DNA of 64,000 bases from Acinetobacter seifertii (GCF_000368065.1 NZ_KB851202.1:68903-132902); one strand, 5' to 3'; positions 48,357 to 58,573 are shown, counted from the first letter of the stretch. Numbers and translations: made by a program. Notes: a model not told the origin generated them from the letters alone.

Positions 48357-49349
48357 ATGAATCAGATTGTAAAAGCAGCAGCAGTACAGTGTAGTCCAGT
48401 GCTTTATAGCCAAAAGGAAACCGTACAAAAAATCTGTAATACGATTTTGGAGTTAGGTAAACAAGGCGTACAGTTTGCTGTTTTTCCTGAAACAGTAGTG
48501 CCTTATTACCCTTACTTTTCTTTTGTACAACCACCGTTTGCAATGGGTAAGGAACATTTAAAACTGCTCAATGAATCTGTGGTTGTCCCTTCTGAAGCAA
48601 CCTTTGCGATTGGTCAAGCCTGTGCTGAAGCAAAAATGGTGGTTTCTATTGGGATTAATGAGCGTGCAGGTGGAACAATCTACAACGCACAGTTGTTATT
48701 TGATGCTGATGGTTCAATCATTCAACATCGACGAAAAATTACTCCAACTTATCATGAACGTATGGTGTGGGGACAAGGCGATGGCAGTGGTTTACGTGCA
48801 ATTGATTCAGCTGTGGGACGTGTGGGGTCACTGGCTTGTTGGGAGCATTACAATCCTTTGGCACGTTTTGCCTTAATGGCAGATGGAGAACAGATTCATG
48901 CTGCCATGTTCCCTGGTTCATTAGTCGGAAAGGTGTTCGCTGACCAGATCAGTGCCACCATTCAGCATCATGCTTTGGAATCAGGTTGTTTCGTGGTTAA
49001 TGCAACTGCATGGCTACATCCAGAGCAACAACAACAAATCATGCAAGATACCGGTTGTGAAATTGGTCCAATTTCAGGTGGATGCTTCACCGCTATTGTA
49101 TCGCCTGAAGGGAAATTTTTAGCCGAACCTATTACTCAGGGTGAAGGTTATTGTATCGCTGACTTAGATTTTTCATTAATTGATAAACGTAAACGCATGA
49201 TGGATTCAGTTGGTCATTATAGCCGTCCAGAATTGTTAAGTTTATTGATTGATCGTCGTCCGACGCAGGTATTACATGAACTTAAAGTTGAATCTTCGGA
49301 TTTAACAAATCTAGAAAAAATTTCCAGATTTACAGAAGAGCAGGTTTAA
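48357..49349 (+). CDS. NIT1-type nitrilase of the Nit1C cluster
   Basis: This 330-residue carbon-nitrogen hydrolase keeps the catalytic triad E45 ([13 protein letters not shown]), K127 ([20 protein letters not shown]) and C161 ([18 protein letters not shown]). Nit1C nitrilases have been tied to growth on cyanide as nitrogen source in pseudomonads. The substrate in this organism is not shown by the sequence. RBS GAAAGGGG lies before the ATG. Confidence 0.93.
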   Translation: MNQIVKAAAVQCSPVLYSQKETVQKICNTILELGKQGVQFAVFPETVVPYYPYFSFVQPPFAMGKEHLKLLNESVVVPSEATFAIGQACAEAKMVVSIGINERAGGTIYNAQLLFDADGSIIQHRRKITPTYHERMVWGQGDGSGLRAIDSAVGRVGSLACWEHYNPLARFALMADGEQIHAAMFPGSLVGKVFADQISATIQHHALESGCFVVNATAWLHPEQQQQIMQDTGCEIGPISGGCFTAIVSPEGKFLAEPITQGEGYCIADLDFSLIDKRKRMMDSVGHYSRPELLSLLIDRRPTQVLHELKVESSDLTNLEKISRFTEEQV

Positions 49350-49385
49350 ACCTTATCAAATCAATTCTAAAGAGAAGGGGTGAGT

Positions 49386-50465
49386 ATGTCTGCAATACAA
49401 CTTTTAACTGATTTGCAATGTAACGGTCTGAAATGGGAGGGCGAATTTGGTCTATCTCGTAAGGGTGGTGCAGGGCCAAGTGATCATAAGGCACTCAGCC
49501 TAGCTGGGCAGACGATGATGATTCCTGTGTTGAATCTGGTTGCACAAGAGTCTCCATACAGTGCTAAAGCTGATCCAGATTCTGACCAAGTGATCGTATT
49601 TAAAAATCAGATTCCTGTAGCAACTTTAACAGCCCCAGCTCGTCCAAAGTTCTATGATTTGACCACAGACGAAGGTATTCCATATGAACAAATTGCAACT
49701 TTGCATAGCCATGACGTCTTGGCAACAACTGTATTACAACATTGCATTCGTATGAATGATAAAGCTACGGCTTGTCAATTTTGTTCGATCGACCAATCGT
49801 TAAAAAGTGGTCGTACTTTAATTCGGAAACGTCCAGAACAGTTAGCAGAAGTTGCAAAAGCAGCTGTGGAACTCGATGGTGTACAGCAAATGGTCATTAC
49901 CACTGGTACACCAAGCACCCCAGACCGTGGAGCAGAGATTTTATATGACAGTGTGAAAGCTATTCTGGCTGAAGTGAATTTACCTATACAGGTGCAATGT
50001 GAGCCACCCGATGATTTTGCATGGTTTCAAAAGTTAAAAGACGCAGGTGCGGTGTCCATTGGTATGCATCTTGAAGCGGTGAGTGAGCGGGTACGCCACA
50101 AAATTATGCCAGGTAAAGCAGAGGTTCCTCTTAATACTTATTTTGCAGCATTTAAGGCGGCAGTAGAGGTATTTGGTCGGGGACAAGTCAGTACCTATAT
50201 CTTAGCTGGGCTAGGTGATACGGAAGATGAAATCATCGAAATGACCGCTAAATTGACCGAGATGGGCGTTTATCCATTTGTAGTGCCATTTGTACCAATT
50301 CAGGGAACAGCACTTGAACATCATTCAAAACCTGAGCAAGCCTTTATGCGGGCACTCTATCCCAAAATTGGAGAGCAACTTCGTAAAAATGGATTGCATT
50401 CAGAAGACACTCAAGCGGGTTGTGCCAAATGTGGAGCATGTTCTTCACTGAAAGCTTATGAGTAG
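49386..50465 (+). CDS. Radical SAM protein of the Nit1C cluster (MSMEG_0568 family)
   Basis: ATG 49386 after AAGGGG (a GTG six bases earlier is possible) gives 359 residues. Cysteines for the iron-sulfur cluster lie in HCIRMNDKATACQFCSID, spaced C-x9-C-x2-C rather than the usual C-x3-C-x2-C. The C-terminal AGCAKCGACSS could hold a second cluster. A TIM-barrel core follows (MVITTGTPSTPDRG, VQCEPPDDF). Its reaction is unknown. Confidence 0.88.
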   Translation: MSAIQLLTDLQCNGLKWEGEFGLSRKGGAGPSDHKALSLAGQTMMIPVLNLVAQESPYSAKADPDSDQVIVFKNQIPVATLTAPARPKFYDLTTDEGIPYEQIATLHSHDVLATTVLQHCIRMNDKATACQFCSIDQSLKSGRTLIRKRPEQLAEVAKAAVELDGVQQMVITTGTPSTPDRGAEILYDSVKAILAEVNLPIQVQCEPPDDFAWFQKLKDAGAVSIGMHLEAVSERVRHKIMPGKAEVPLNTYFAAFKAAVEVFGRGQVSTYILAGLGDTEDEIIEMTAKLTEMGVYPFVVPFVPIQGTALEHHSKPEQAFMRALYPKIGEQLRKNGLHSEDTQAGCAKCGACSSLKAYE

Positions 50466-50475
50466 GAGAAACAGT

Positions 50476-51039
50476 ATGCAACTTTCTGGTTATCCATGGT
50501 TATTAGAGTTAAATGAAGGCCTTAAACAGTTTGTCACAGATGACATTGTTATCAAGGTGATCACTGAAGATTGGGAACGTCGTCAATATTATCGCCTGCG
50601 AGAAGCGACTTTTCGTGATGAACAAAAAATCCTAAAAGAAGATCGTGATGAATACGACTTTAAAGCTCTAGGTATTGTTGCGATTGGGCAAATGTTTGGT
50701 GAGCATGATCGTGTAATAGGTGCTGTGCGTATCTTCCCAGACGGAACAAATACATGGTGGGGCGGGCGTTTATGTGTAGAACCCTTGTACCGCCATCATC
50801 ATGCTATTGGTAAAGCGTTGATTAATGCAGCCGTGACGACGGCAAAAAATTTAGGATGTAAAACATTCCTAGCGACAGTACAGCAACAAAATGAGCGTTA
50901 TTTTCAGAAATTATGTTGGAACAGTGTCCGCGAATTAATGGTTGCTGAAATTCCACATATGATGATGCAAGCTCAAATTGAACATTATCCGCTACAGCAT
51001 GTGGTCATGCAGGCTTATATGCAAAAAGAGGTGGAATGA
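50476..51039 (+). CDS. GNAT-type acyltransferase of the Nit1C cluster
   Basis: ATG 50476 follows AGGAGAAACAGT and gives 187 residues. The GNAT fold is seen in RQYYRLREATFRDEQ, GAVRIFPDGTNTWWGGRLCV and HAIGKALINAAVTTAKNLGC. It matches the MSMEG_0567/Sll0786 acetyltransferase family of these clusters. The substrate is unknown. Confidence 0.88.
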   Translation: MQLSGYPWLLELNEGLKQFVTDDIVIKVITEDWERRQYYRLREATFRDEQKILKEDRDEYDFKALGIVAIGQMFGEHDRVIGAVRIFPDGTNTWWGGRLCVEPLYRHHHAIGKALINAAVTTAKNLGCKTFLATVQQQNERYFQKLCWNSVRELMVAEIPHMMMQAQIEHYPLQHVVMQAYMQKEVE

Positions 51040-52085
51040 TGATGCCACTCAATCAACTTCTTGAATTTTTGAGACAAACCCCAGCGATGCAATCAAAACA
51101 AATGATTGCTAAAAGTGTAGTGATCCCAAATTTGAATAAAGTGAACTCTCTGCAAGCTTTGTATGCTTATCCTGGAGATGATACTGCCGCTATTGCCATA
51201 CAGGATCAATATATTTTACATGCGTGTGAAGGGATGTTACCTAGTTTTGTTGCTAATCATCCTTATTTTGCCGGTTGGTCTGCAGTCATGGCAAATGTCA
51301 GTGACATTGCAGCAATGGGTGGTCGTGCCTTGTCAGTTGTGAATAGCTTTTGGCATACAAATGTTGAGCATGCTCAATTATTAATGCAAGGCATGCAAGA
51401 TGCTTGTACTGCATATGATGTGGCAATGATTGGTGGACATAGCAATATTGCTGAAAATTATCAGCCAGCTTTATCGGTTGCCATTCAAGGTACAGCACAA
51501 AAATTATTATCGGTTTTGCATGTTAAACCACAGCAAAAAATTTTGATTGCTTTAAATCTACAAGGTCAATTTCATCCCAACACTGTGTATTGGAAATGCT
51601 TTGAACGTGTATCCGGACGTATTTTGCAAGCACAGCTCTCAGTAATGCCGCAACTTGCCCAGCAAGGAGTGGTATATGCCGCACGAGATATTAGTAATGC
51701 AGGTGTTTTAGGCAGTTTGCTCATGCTACTTGAGGCAACGCAAAGTGGCGCAGACATAGACCTTCAAAAAATTCCAAAACCACAAAATGTGGACTGGCAG
51801 ACGTGGCTACAAATATTTCCAAGTTATGGATTTTTGCTGACAGCTGATGAAGGCGAATGCGAAGAGATCATTGAGTTATTTGAAAGTCAGGGAATTTGCT
51901 GTGCAGTGATTGGTGAAAGTAATGCCAGTGGAAAAGTTCATGTGCATGATCAGAAGCAAAGTGCTCAATTTTGGGATTTTAATCAGCAAACATTTACTGG
52001 TTTTAACTATGTCGAAATTTTAAAAAAGTTAAAGGCTCAGTCGGAACCGATTGAGCCGATAGAGAAGGAGGCAGCATATGCCTAG
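51036..52085 (+). CDS. AIR synthase-like (PurM-fold) protein of the Nit1C cluster
   Basis: This 349-residue protein has PurM/SelD-like features: YPGDDTAAIAIQDQYILHAC, WSAVMANVSDIAAMGGRALS and MIGGHSNIAENYQPALSVAI. Family members bind ATP and activate carbonyl or selenide substrates. Its start overlaps the previous stop and its stop overlaps the next start, so it is tightly coupled. Confidence 0.9.
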   Translation: MMMPLNQLLEFLRQTPAMQSKQMIAKSVVIPNLNKVNSLQALYAYPGDDTAAIAIQDQYILHACEGMLPSFVANHPYFAGWSAVMANVSDIAAMGGRALSVVNSFWHTNVEHAQLLMQGMQDACTAYDVAMIGGHSNIAENYQPALSVAIQGTAQKLLSVLHVKPQQKILIALNLQGQFHPNTVYWKCFERVSGRILQAQLSVMPQLAQQGVVYAARDISNAGVLGSLLMLLEATQSGADIDLQKIPKPQNVDWQTWLQIFPSYGFLLTADEGECEEIIELFESQGICCAVIGESNASGKVHVHDQKQSAQFWDFNQQTFTGFNYVEILKKLKAQSEPIEPIEKEAAYA

Positions 52086-52368
52086 CGTGAATTTTACCGT
52101 GAAATGGCCGAATGGCGAGCTGATTCAATATTACTCTCCATCCACGGTGATTTATGAATATCTATCTAAAGGACATTCATATCCAGCAATACAGTTTTTA
52201 AAGTTGGCTGAAGATGGCTTATCTGCTGCATCAGAACGAGTACGGGTACGTTATGGCTTTGCATGTAGTTCAGCCATGGACAGCCTATCCACGATCAAAC
52301 GCCAAGCTAACTTATTCGCCTTAAAAGACGAAGACCAAATTGAAATTACTGAAATGTACAATGAATAA
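52078..52368 (+). CDS. Small Nit1C protein (MSMEG_0570 family)
   Basis: This 96-residue protein begins MPSVNFTVKWPNGELIQYYS, typical of the small conserved member of this cluster. It overlaps the previous gene by 8 bases. Function is unknown; it could be a partner of the PurM-fold protein. Confidence 0.85.
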   Translation: MPSVNFTVKWPNGELIQYYSPSTVIYEYLSKGHSYPAIQFLKLAEDGLSAASERVRVRYGFACSSAMDSLSTIKRQANLFALKDEDQIEITEMYNE

Positions 52369-52378
52369 GGGGAACAAG

Positions 52379-53680
52379 ATGCTTAATATGCAAATTCAAG
52401 ATTTACAACCAAATTATGATGTCGTGATTGTGGGTGGTGGCCAGGCAGGGTTATGTATCAGTCATTATTTACAAAAAGCAGGGATTGATCATGTGATTCT
52501 AGAAAAAGAATCAGAGTTAACCCATAGCTGGCGTAGTAAACGGTGGGATAATTTCACTTTGGTTACACCCAATTGGCAATGTTTACTTCCAGAGCATCCA
52601 TATAACGGTAATGATCCTGATGGATTTATGAAAAAAAATGAAATTGTTGAATACCTCGACGACTTCATTGAAAAACTGAATCCACCAGTTTTATTAAATG
52701 TTCAAGTTAAGCATGTGGCAAAAATTGCACCGCAACATTTTGAAATTGAAACCAGTTTGGGCACAACTACTGCTAAACAATTAGTTGTAGCGGCTGGTGG
52801 TTATCACACCCCAATTTATCCAAAACTAAGTGATCAAGTACCTGAACAAGTATTGGTGATGCATTCAGAACAATATTTTAATGTGGAACAGTTACCTGAA
52901 GGTAATGTTTTGGTTGTCGGTTCAGGGCAATCGGGAGCCCAAATCGCTGAAGATCTACATTTGGCTGGTAAAAAGGTCTATCTTTCTACGGGAGATGCAC
53001 CACGCTGTGCACGTTTTTATCGTGGTAAAGACGTAGTGAAGTGGCTTTATGAAATGGGCTATTACGAAACAACTGTCAAAGATCATCGATACAGTGAAGA
53101 AGTTCGTAACAGTACTAATCATTATGTGACTGGGCGAGATGGTGGTCGTGATATTGATCTACGTAAATTTGCATTAGAAGGTATGCGACTGCTTGGACGA
53201 TTTGAGGACTATAAGGATGGGCAGTTTGTATTCCGTCCAGATTTAATTCAGAACTTAGATATGGCAGATGCAACTTATAACCGTATTAATGCCTCTATTG
53301 ATGACTATCTAGAGAAAAATAATATTGTGACTGAAGAACCTGCATCTGTATATCAGCCACTTTGGCGGCCAGAGCAGGAAATTACCCATATCGACTTAGT
53401 TGATGAAAACATCACCTCAATCATTTGGTGTATCGGATTTAGACCAGACTATTCTTGGATTGATTTAGATATATTCCAAACAAATGGATATCCAAAACAT
53501 GATCGCGGTATTACGGTTGACCCAGATGTAAGCTTTATTGGATTACCTTGGTTAAACACGTGGGGTTCAGGACGTTTTATGGATGTTGCTAAAGATGCTG
53601 GGTTTATTGCGGATCATCTCATTCAACAATTAAATGTTACACCTCTGCATATATCCTCAACATTAGCATCATTGGCTTAA
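52379..53680 (+). CDS. FAD-dependent oxidoreductase of the Nit1C cluster (MSMEG_0569 family)
   Basis: ATG 52379 follows AAGGGGAACAAG and gives 433 residues; a start at 52340 would overlap the previous gene without a ribosome site. The FAD motif YDVVIVGGGQAGLCISHYL and NAD(P)H motif VLVVGSGQSGAQIAEDL mark a flavin monooxygenase-like enzyme. It closes the conserved cluster. Confidence 0.9.
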   Translation: MLNMQIQDLQPNYDVVIVGGGQAGLCISHYLQKAGIDHVILEKESELTHSWRSKRWDNFTLVTPNWQCLLPEHPYNGNDPDGFMKKNEIVEYLDDFIEKLNPPVLLNVQVKHVAKIAPQHFEIETSLGTTTAKQLVVAAGGYHTPIYPKLSDQVPEQVLVMHSEQYFNVEQLPEGNVLVVGSGQSGAQIAEDLHLAGKKVYLSTGDAPRCARFYRGKDVVKWLYEMGYYETTVKDHRYSEEVRNSTNHYVTGRDGGRDIDLRKFALEGMRLLGRFEDYKDGQFVFRPDLIQNLDMADATYNRINASIDDYLEKNNIVTEEPASVYQPLWRPEQEITHIDLVDENITSIIWCIGFRPDYSWIDLDIFQTNGYPKHDRGITVDPDVSFIGLPWLNTWGSGRFMDVAKDAGFIADHLIQQLNVTPLHISSTLASLA

Positions 53681-53757
53681 ATACTAGGCAGCTGAATAGT
53701 CTCAACTTTCGGCTGCATCAAACCTCAAATTTAGTTAGAAATCATAGGGTAGCCCAA

Positions 53758-54141
53758 ATGGACCAACAACCTTTTGTAATTAATACTAATACTGCACCAT
53801 GGGAATTTCTTCCTGTTCCATTTTTAAATAGTGAAATTCCTGTTAAAACCTGTCTGGCATGCCCAGATACAGGCATGATGATCTGGAAATTACGTTATCC
53901 AGCAGGTTTTACAACTGTTGAACACTGGCATAATTGTGCACATGGCATGTATGTCTTAGAAGGACACTTGGTGACAAGCCAAGGTGAATTTGGACCAGGG
54001 AATTTTGTTTGGTTTCCAGAAGGGAGTGTGATGTTCCACGGAGCTCGTAGTGACAATGATGCCCTAGTTCTTTTTATTACTAATAAAGACTTTGATATCC
54101 ACTTCACAGCAGAGGAAGGTCTTCCTGAATTTATCGAGTAA
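53758..54141 (+). CDS. Cupin-domain protein
   Basis: This 127-residue protein has a cupin barrel with HWHNCAHGMYVLEG (metal-binding histidines) and FVWFPEGSVMFHGARS. It starts 77 bases after the Nit1C oxidoreductase and reads the same way, so it may be co-transcribed. A cupin dioxygenase or isomerase is plausible, but no substrate can be named. Confidence 0.8.
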   Translation: MDQQPFVINTNTAPWEFLPVPFLNSEIPVKTCLACPDTGMMIWKLRYPAGFTTVEHWHNCAHGMYVLEGHLVTSQGEFGPGNFVWFPEGSVMFHGARSDNDALVLFITNKDFDIHFTAEEGLPEFIE

Positions 54142-54167
54142 ATAGCTAAACAGGAATCCTATCCAAT

Positions 54168-55082
54168 ATGCCATTAGTGGAGTTAAGTACTATGAATATG
54201 CTACTAGTGAAACACTTTCCTGTTCGTAATCTTAAATTTTTTAAGAAGAACTTATTAAAGACTCACTATTGGATGGGAAACTCTGCAGGACTGACTTATG
54301 CAATGCTTGCTTTATCTGTCATGTTTCCAGCAGGCGAGCGATTTTTTATTCAATCTGTAAAAAAGGCTCGTTTTAAACCTGAAGCGAAGCTTGATATTGA
54401 TTTACAACGACAGATTACTAACTTTATGGTACAAGAAGCTATTCATACTCGCGAACATATGTACTTCAATCGATTTAATCAAATTAATGAAATACATATG
54501 GCAGAATTAGAGCAGAAAACTGAAGAAGCCATTCAATTTCTTAGTCAATGGGTTTCGAATATATCCAGTAAATGTGGTATTTCTACACAAGAAAGTGACT
54601 TATTAATAACAGTTGCTTTAGAGCATTGCACAGCAACGATTGCAGCAAAATTTTTAAAATTCAAAAAATTTAATGAATTGATTCAAGATCCTGAAATTTC
54701 AAGGTTTTGGGTCTGGCATGCGATAGAGGAAATCGAACATAAAAGCGTAGCTTTTGAATTATTAGAGAAAATTTCTAAAGATTCATATAAATTCAATTTC
54801 ATCAGATGTATAACATATGTATTTAGCTTAACAGGGCTTTCTTTATGCTATGGATATTGCTTAATGAATCTGCTAGTCAAAGATAATAAAATAAATTATC
54901 TCAATGCATTAAATGATATTTATCAATATAGCCTTAGTCCAAGTAAAGGTATTCTATTCGCTTCGTTTAGTGATTTTTTTGCATTTTTAAAACCTAATTT
55001 TCATCCGAATGAAATTGATCATGAAGAGTTACTAGCCATTTGGAAGGAGAAAATAAAGTTAGATGTATCGGATTTAACATAA
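54168..55082 (+). CDS. PF10118-type metal-dependent hydrolase-like protein
   Basis: This 304-residue protein has the histidine/glutamate pattern of the PF10118 family: FMVQEAIHTREHMYFNRFN, TVALEHCTATIAAKFL and WHAIEEIEHKSVAFELL. These resemble a ferritin-like di-iron site (ExxH repeats). It follows the cupin gene by 26 bases. The IS1202-like element starts 23 bases after its stop. Function is unknown. Confidence 0.82.
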   Translation: MPLVELSTMNMLLVKHFPVRNLKFFKKNLLKTHYWMGNSAGLTYAMLALSVMFPAGERFFIQSVKKARFKPEAKLDIDLQRQITNFMVQEAIHTREHMYFNRFNQINEIHMAELEQKTEEAIQFLSQWVSNISSKCGISTQESDLLITVALEHCTATIAAKFLKFKKFNELIQDPEISRFWVWHAIEEIEHKSVAFELLEKISKDSYKFNFIRCITYVFSLTGLSLCYGYCLMNLLVKDNKINYLNALNDIYQYSLSPSKGILFASFSDFFAFLKPNFHPNEIDHEELLAIWKEKIKLDVSDLT

Positions 55083-55104
55083 TCTCTATTATACGAAATC
55101 AACA

Positions 55105-56585
55105 TGTTAGAACCCATTTAAAGTGTCTATATTCTCACCAATAAAAATGTCTAGTTTATGATGGCTTAAACATCATGGACTGGATATGAAATATAGATGC
55201 TGATCACTATGTCTGACAAAGAAATTCAACGTCTTGCTGTTCTGCAAGACGTTCGAGATCATCGTATTACACAAGTCCGTGCTGCTGAAATCCTTAATCT
55301 TTCAACCCGTCAAATTACCCGGTTATTACAGAAGCTCAATCAAGATGGTGTTTCAGGTATGGCGCATGCCAGTCGTGGTCAACCTGGCCATCGTCGCCAT
55401 GATGATTTATTAAAATCAAAATGTCTTTCCATTATTTCTGAACATCTGCTGGGATTTGGACCTACCTTGGCCCATGAGAAGCTCAGCAGCATGTTTGACC
55501 TGAATATCCCGGTAGAAACGCTTCGGCGCTGGATGACTGCAAATGACCTCTGGATTCCACGATCCAAGCGCCTTAAACGTCCATATCAGCCACGTTATAA
55601 CCGGGATTGCTTCGGTGAGCTAATCCAGATTGATGGCTCATATCATGACTGGTTCGAAGGACGCGCTGCTAAGTGCTGCTTGCTGGTTTATATCGATGAT
55701 GCCACTGGAAAGCTGTTGCATCTGCGCTTCTGTGAGGCGGAAACGACCTTCGACTATATGCTTTCAACCCGAGCCTACATTGAACAATACGGTAAGCCTC
55801 TGGCCTTTTATAGCGATAAACATTCGGTCTTCCGAGTGAACCAGAAATCGAGCCAGGACAGCCAGATCACGCAATTTGGGCGGATTCTGAATGAGTTAAA
55901 TATTGATATTATCTTCGCCAACTCACCCCAGGCCAAAGGCCGTGTGGAACGTGCCAATAGAACACTCCAGGATCGCCTGATCAAGGAAATGCGCCTAGAA
56001 GGTATCTGTTCAATTGCCGAGGCAAATGCCTGGCTGCCCTGCTTTATTGAGCATTTCAATCAGAAGTTTGCCAAGTGTGCGCGAAACTCAAAGAATTTAC
56101 ATCGGCCATTAACCGAATCTCATCTTGAACTGGATGATATTTTTACCTGGCAGGAACCGCGTAAGGTCACCAAGAATCTGACCCTGACCTATGACAAATG
56201 TATTTATCTGCTTGAACCGACAGAGCTGAATCATAAGCTTGTTGGGCAATATATTTCATTTCTGGAGTACCCAGATGGCACTGTGGCCCTCATGTACGAG
56301 GGACGAAAGCTCAACTACAGCATTTTCAATAAATTAGCTGGGCTACAGCAGAATGAGATCGTTGAGAATAAACGGTTAGGTACAGTTCTGGCACATATTC
56401 AGCAACAGCATGAAGAGTTGGAAAAACAGAATAAACGTTCCCGTCTCAAGAAAAGTATGCCGAGTCGTAAAGCTCAGAAAGCTGTTATTGAACAAAGAAA
56501 GTTAAATCCTGTGCTTGACTCTTGTGGTTAAAAACAGGACATTTTAAATGGTTTATCGCATAGACATTTTAATTGGTGAATAACA
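55105..56585 (+). mobile_element. IS1202/ISNCY-like element, copy 1
   Basis: 1481 bp with ends TGTTAGAACCC and GTGAATAACA-type inverted repeats. CAACA flanks both sides (55100-55104, 56586-56590), a 5-base target duplication. The second element begins right after it. Confidence 0.78.
55197..56531 (+). CDS. IS1202/ISNCY-type transposase
   Basis: This 444-residue protein has an N-terminal helix-turn-helix (VRAAEILNLSTRQITRLLQK) and DDE integrase core (LIQIDGSYHDWFEGRAAKC, LAFYSDKHSVFRVNQ, KGRVERANRTLQDRLIKE). The frame is intact. An ATG at 55209 is an alternative start. Confidence 0.9.
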   Translation: MLITMSDKEIQRLAVLQDVRDHRITQVRAAEILNLSTRQITRLLQKLNQDGVSGMAHASRGQPGHRRHDDLLKSKCLSIISEHLLGFGPTLAHEKLSSMFDLNIPVETLRRWMTANDLWIPRSKRLKRPYQPRYNRDCFGELIQIDGSYHDWFEGRAAKCCLLVYIDDATGKLLHLRFCEAETTFDYMLSTRAYIEQYGKPLAFYSDKHSVFRVNQKSSQDSQITQFGRILNELNIDIIFANSPQAKGRVERANRTLQDRLIKEMRLEGICSIAEANAWLPCFIEHFNQKFAKCARNSKNLHRPLTESHLELDDIFTWQEPRKVTKNLTLTYDKCIYLLEPTELNHKLVGQYISFLEYPDGTVALMYEGRKLNYSIFNKLAGLQQNEIVENKRLGTVLAHIQQQHEELEKQNKRSRLKKSMPSRKAQKAVIEQRKLNPVLDSCG

Positions 56586-56590
56586 CAACA

Positions 56591-58072
56591 TGTTATTCCA
56601 AAGTAGAAATGTCTGGTTTCTCCAAAGTAAAAATGTCCGCTTTTAGAATATGCACTTTTGCAATTTCCTTAGCGGACGGTTTGATATGTTGGTGTCTATG
56701 TCGGATAAAGAACTTAAACGATTGTCGGTCTTGCAGGAAATCTGCGATCAACGCATAACTCAATCCTAGGCTGCTCAGCTACTTCATATTTCAGAACGTC
56801 AGATCAGACGCTTACTGCAGAAATACAAAGCCCAAGGTCCAGCTGCATTAGCCCATGCCGGTCGTGGCCAAATCAGCAATTCTAAACTTCCTGAAGAACT
56901 CAGACTCAAGTGCCTCAATATTGTTTCTGACCAACTCCATGGTTTCGGACCCACTTTAGCGCATGAAAAGCTCACCACCGTACATGGATTCGATCTTTCA
57001 GTAGAAACCCTGCGTTCCTGGATGATTGCAGCTGACTTATGGATGCCTCGATCCAAGCGCTTGAAACGCCGGTATCAGCCTCGTTACAACCGGGATTGCT
57101 TTGGTGAACTGATCCAAATTGATGGCTCACACCATGACTGGTTTGAAGGACGCGCTGCTAAATGCTGTCTGCTGGTGTTTATCGATGATGCTACAGGAAA
57201 ATTGCAGCATTTACGCTTCTGTGAGTCAGAATCAACCTTTGACTATATGATTTCAACACGCTTATATGTCGAACAGCACGGTAAGCCTTTAGCGTTTTAC
57301 AGCGACAAACATTCAGTCTTTAGAGTGAATCAAAGCAGCAAGAAAGACACCAAGATTACCCAGTTTGGACGTGTACTCAGCACCCTGAATATCGATATCA
57401 TCTTCGCTAATTCACCGCAGGCCAAAGGCCGTGTGGAACGGGCCAACAGAACCCTTCAGGACCGTCTGATCAAGGAGATGCGCCTGAAAGGCATCTGTTC
57501 GATTGAGCAAGCTAATGTCTGGCTACCCTGCTTCATTGAGCAGTTCAATCAGAAGTTCGCCAAGATGGCTTTTAATCCTAAGAATCTACATCGGCCTATC
57601 ACTGAAACAGCCGAAGAGTTAGATGATATTTTTACTTGGCGTGAACCCCGCAGAGTCACGAATAGCCTGACGATTACTTATGATAAATGCGTATATCTCC
57701 TGGAAAACACCGAAGAAAATCAAAGGTTGATCGGTAAGTATCTTGAGTTCCTGGAATACCCGGATGGTACTGTAGCCATCATGCATAATAGCCGAAAGAT
57801 CAATTACAGCCTCTTCGATAAATTAAGTCAGCTGAATCAGCGAGAGATTGTTGAGAATAAACGGTTGGGTGCTGTTCTGAATCATATCCAACAACAGCAT
57901 GAAGAACTGGAACAGCAAAACAAACGCAATCGTTCTCAAAAGATGCCAAGCAGACGTGCACAGAAAACAGCAATTCAAGAACTAAATCTAAATCCTGTGC
58001 TTGACTTGGAAATGTCCATATAGGACATTTCTATCTGGTTATTAGGTAGGACATTTCTACTTTGGAATAACA
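56591..58072 (+). mobile_element. IS1202/ISNCY-like element, copy 2
   Basis: 1482 bp bounded by TGTTATTCCAAAGTAGAAATG and its inverted copy ending at 58072. It follows copy 1 directly, with only the 5-base CAACA between. The flanks are CAACA and GAACA, so a clean duplication is not shown. Confidence 0.82.
56686..58023 (+). pseudogene. IS1202/ISNCY-type transposase with amber codon
   Basis: The frame starts ATG 56686 (MLVSMSDKELKRLSVLQE), reads TQS and then TAG at 56767-56769 where copy 1 has a coding codon, and stays open to 58023 with the full DDE core. One base change (CAG to TAG) inactivates it. Confidence 0.88.
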
Positions 58073-58136
58073 GAACAAATTGAAACATATAAAAATCAAA
58101 AACTTATGCTATAAATAATTTGCTCGACGATGTCGA

Positions 58137-58167
58137 AAAGCCGACTTGGGAACAAGTCGGCTTTTTT
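58137..58167. terminator. Intrinsic terminator
   Basis: AAAAGCCGACTTG-GGAA-CAAGTCGGCTTTTTT-type hairpin with A-run before and T-run after. Confidence 0.88.
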
Positions 58168-58476
58168 ATGAGCAGTTTTGATATATTTTGCCAATAAAAT
58201 TGGTTAAAAAACGATCAAATCGTAATTTCCTTCCGATTCCTTAAGGCTTCCATTTCTGAATTTATCCCCATTTCTTGCGGATAAGCTTTGGGATAATTTT
58301 GATGATTTTTTGTACGCTTTGGCTTACAGCATTTTACGAAATTGTTTGTATCCAAGCACCAGTGAAGTCCCTATGATCGATCTATATGAACAGGATGTTC
58401 AATGACTTAAAACAAGAATAATCAGTCAGACACCATGACCATTAGGTAGTCAGCCCTACCTATGCGCTCCACACCG

Positions 58477-58506
58477 AAAAATCCCGACATGACGTCGGGA
58501 TTTTTT
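58477..58506. terminator. Intrinsic terminator upstream of the toxin operon
   Basis: AATCCCGAC-ATGAC-GTCGGGATT with A-run and T-run. It insulates the toxin-antitoxin operon from upstream transcription. Nothing else was seen in 58168-58476. Confidence 0.88.
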
Positions 58507-58573
58507 ATTGTCATTTGAATAATAATTCAATTAAGCATAAAATATAGATTGTAATCTATATTATTGTTGTAAT

